The notes under the pieces: generated by a model
What the model saw: the letters and a program-made list of their open reading frames with translations, nothing else
Database searches by the model: none
What the model was told of the DNA's origin: nothing
Shown here: positions 63,201 through 64,000 of the stretch, piece by piece
How positions within the stretch are numbered: position 1 is the first letter of the stretch
Layout of the letters: every line of letters begins with the position of its first letter
Assembly (NCBI GenBank): GCA_965243415.1
Contig: OZ251549.1
Coordinates: 1,302,001 to 1,366,000 of the forward strand
Direction of reading: 5' to 3'
Length of the DNA stretch: 64,000 bases
From: G965204755 sp965243415
Lineage (GTDB): Bacteria > Acidobacteriota > Vicinamibacteria > Marinacidobacterales > Marinacidobacteraceae
Translations under genes and position numbers: made by a program

Positions 63201-63268
63201 TCGGCTTGGCGAGCGCCCTCGTCGGCTCCCAGAGAGAAGCCCAACTCGGCCTCCGCCTCGTTTTCTGA
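60233..63268 (+). CDS. Oar-like TonB-dependent outer-membrane receptor
   Basis: A 1,011-residue protein from the ATG at 60233 (alternative in-frame GTG at 60089). Signal peptide about residues 34-60, ending AAGQS. Residues 66-145 are a carboxypeptidase-regulatory-like domain (VQGFVTDETGAALPGASIEL, YRLTASLPGFRPL). A plug follows (LPISGRDFVQFALLQP, ISLSGQRGINSGLTIDGAD, GGGYLNVVTRSGGNDFSGSG), then a large beta-barrel with repeated aromatic strand ends, and a C-terminus REAQLGLRLVF ending in Phe. Members of this family import unknown ligands in Acidobacteriota and Bacteroidota, and Oar of Myxococcus is the named example. The substrate is unknown. No clear TonB box seen. It stands alone; no SusD-like partner is present. 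Confidence 0.88.
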   Translation: MLPLLFRHFRLLRLRRPPAGGAPPTPGAARPARPTLVLAAALTAPAIVFAAAVAPTPAAGQSLSTVQGFVTDETGAALPGASIELTDEARGRSRRALTNAAGFFAVRSVPSGDYRLTASLPGFRPLRRENLEVLVGQILDLDLELTLSSVEETVVVTAAPLLEVGRAGAAGYVGEEEITSLPISGRDFVQFALLQPTVKVEPQRGGISLSGQRGINSGLTIDGADAKSAFFGYGRGGEATENGGLVVAQESVQEFQVVTSGYSVEAGRSGGGYLNVVTRSGGNDFSGSGFLFFRNDDLAARLPQSPLDAARGVSAADDRYEVDEFRRYNWGASLGGPIARDRTHFFLSYDQTARRQPFLREIRGRGHYDAVLASFPELVTGFTPNADGAALADPDLGRTATGRFVRETANLILFGKLNHEWSDAHSLTLRYNFTDFDRSSDFVAEESKKLERTHALVASLVSLVGETGVNEFRIQYAYDDLDRLANLPADALQANVRLFAPSRGTFGKPWWLPIFVDERKFQVTNRFSLLRGNHEIRLGFDLNADFLSEYFAGNADGRYDFDTIADFRANRAARARIFFGDVSNPNFAVRQQTLGLYLQDSWTPNRRLTVNFGARWDGTFNPSGIDHVLPEGESAPDDLDNFSPRLGFVFSLDERSVLRGGAGVFYARTPTLLFHSAFTDTGVYPQYGNAVVAPGDTGFVPLGGSIDNSNPPDGLTPTLSYIASDFEDPRTIRANLGYEREITADFALSLDLVYARGDSLTSNRDANVPAPARDEYGRPVYSGERSDPRYGPILVRAPLARSDYRAATISLRHRYEHGVQFQTHYTWSSDRSNDDNERASGSLTLTDPFDPDYDWGVSARDIPHRFVASGLFDLPFGFRASGIFTAQSGSPWTALDPRVGYHNHPGFDVGPNDAQARAVVDGALVPVNGERNAARMNLDLRLTRRFRLGGVEIEALFEVFDVLNRNTFAVDDANQQEVFRDDGVTRNPEFGLASALVGSQREAQLGLRLVF

Positions 63269-63289
63269 CCGGTTTTGTGACCGGTCTTC
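63268..63289 (+). terminator. Weak hairpin after the TonB receptor
   Basis: ACCGGT (63268-63273) and ACCGGT (63280-63285) form a hairpin with a 6-nt loop directly at the stop codon, followed by CTTCC rather than a true T-run. It may act as a weak terminator. Confidence 0.3.
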
Positions 63290-63793
63290 CAACGGGTCCT
63301 CCGACCGTTTCCGCCCCTCGCCGTCGTCCGGGGCGCCGCGAATCGGCAGCGGGGTCGGGGACGACCGCACTCCGAGCGGGCGCGAATCCCGAGAATCGCG
63401 GCGCGGCCCCGGGGCGCCGCCTCCGGGAGTCCGGCCCCCGAGGCGCCCGCCACCTCCGCCGGCCCGCGGACACCCAGGCTCCCGGCCAGCGCTGCGCTCT
63501 GCCACTCTGCCGGGTGCGGAAAAGCAGGTGTTTCCCAACGGCGCAGACCTGGCTGCCTCTCGACCTCTGTCGCGAACCGGGCCGCGGGTCTTCCCGGAGG
63601 CCGATCTGACCCCGAACCCGGCGGGGCTGCGCGGCGGGCGGCCCCGGTTCGGATCCCGGGGCTGCCGGACGCCGCCTCCGGTCCCCCGAACTCCTTCGCG
63701 CTCCGCGAACGACTCGGAACGAAGTCGCGTGCCCCCCGGAGCGTCGTTCCCGGGGTAGGGTTCGCGCCCGCAGCGGAGAGGAGGAATCGCCGG
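63290..63793. other. Intergenic region, nothing recognised
   Basis: About 500 bases of GC-rich sequence. Open frames are low-complexity; no repeats or clear promoter seen apart from the ribosome-binding site of the next gene. Confidence 0.4.
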
Positions 63794-64000
63794 ATGGACG
63801 AAGTGTTCGTGTACTGGGACGACTCGAACCTCACTCACGAGGCCCGGCGTCGCGCCGAGGAACTGCCGGACGGGCCGGACGCCCGCTGCCGGGTCCGCGT
63901 GGACTACGACCGCCTGCTGCGCCTGGCGCAGGCCGACCGCCCGCTGGTCCGCGTGGCCGCCGCCGGTCCGCCGCACCCGGAGTGGCGGCGACTCGGGAAT
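63794..64000 (+). CDS. NYN-domain protein, 5' part only
   Basis: The ATG at 63794 follows a strong Shine-Dalgarno (GGAGAGGAGGAA) and the frame is open for 69 codons to the right edge, so the C-terminus is missing. MDEVFVYWDDSNLTHEARR matches the first strand of NYN (PIN-like) domains, where the Asp after Tyr-Trp and the DxSN motif hold catalytic metal. LVRVAAAGPPHPEWRRLG would be the second strand and its loop. These proteins are generally RNases or RNA-processing factors. The remaining acidic residues cannot be checked here. Confidence 0.7.
   Translation, partial: MDEVFVYWDDSNLTHEARRRAEELPDGPDARCRVRVDYDRLLRLAQADRPLVRVAAAGPPHPEWRRLGN

Overview
The window is about 64 kb of very GC-rich (roughly 70%) bacterial DNA. 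An Oar-like TonB receptor with a carboxypeptidase-regulatory N-terminal domain, a second secreted protein with the same domain, and a Na+-translocating NADH:quinone reductase (NQR) suggest a Gram-negative such as an Acidobacteriota or Gemmatimonadota member. That placement is inference; no rRNA or other taxonomic marker is present. No tRNA, rRNA, CRISPR array, transposase or integrase was seen.

Left part (1-5.7 kb). A leftward, truncated GHKL-type ATPase resembling the sacsin N-terminus runs off the left edge. It is followed by a secreted carboxypeptidase-regulatory-domain protein, a small membrane protein, and a divergent pair: an ARPP-1/DUF6569-like protein (leftward) and an NrtR-like Nudix/winged-helix regulator (rightward). 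The pair shares a 31-bp imperfect palindrome that overlaps face-to-face promoters.

Energy part (6-14.2 kb). nqrC, nqrD, nqrE, nqrF and apbE (flavin transferase) lie on the + strand. An NqrM-like Fe-delivery protein lies about 1.6 kb beyond apbE on the other strand. nqrA and nqrB are not present. A 1.7-kb array of 57 tandem repeats (30 bp each, two of 33 bp) separates nqrD from nqrE. It is open in several frames and joined to both genes by overlapping stop/start codons. Between apbE and nqrM are an orphan antitoxin-like HTH gene with two palindromic operators and an SDR oxidoreductase.

Giant surface proteins (15.2-58.2 kb). Two tandem paralogues fill 43 kb: a 9,037-residue and a roughly 5,237-residue protein. 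Each has a signal peptide, dozens of Calx-beta-type modules, two putative-Ig domains, further Ig-like domains and a C-terminal autotransporter-like beta-barrel. The first contains about 18 kb of recently amplified 693-bp (231-residue) modules; the second carries old, divergent copies of the same modules.

Right part (58.2-64 kb). Five tandem copies of a structured element (about 160-185 bp) occupy the intergenic region behind the giants. Base changes between two subfamilies preserve pairing, which suggests a structured RNA. Next come a leftward PBECR-like nuclease-domain protein, a short array of 20-bp repeats, an Oar-like TonB-dependent receptor, and the start of a NYN-domain protein cut by the right edge.

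The items most worth following up are the repeat array inside the nqr operon, the structured RNA-like array at 58.2-59.07 kb, and the giant Calx-beta pair.
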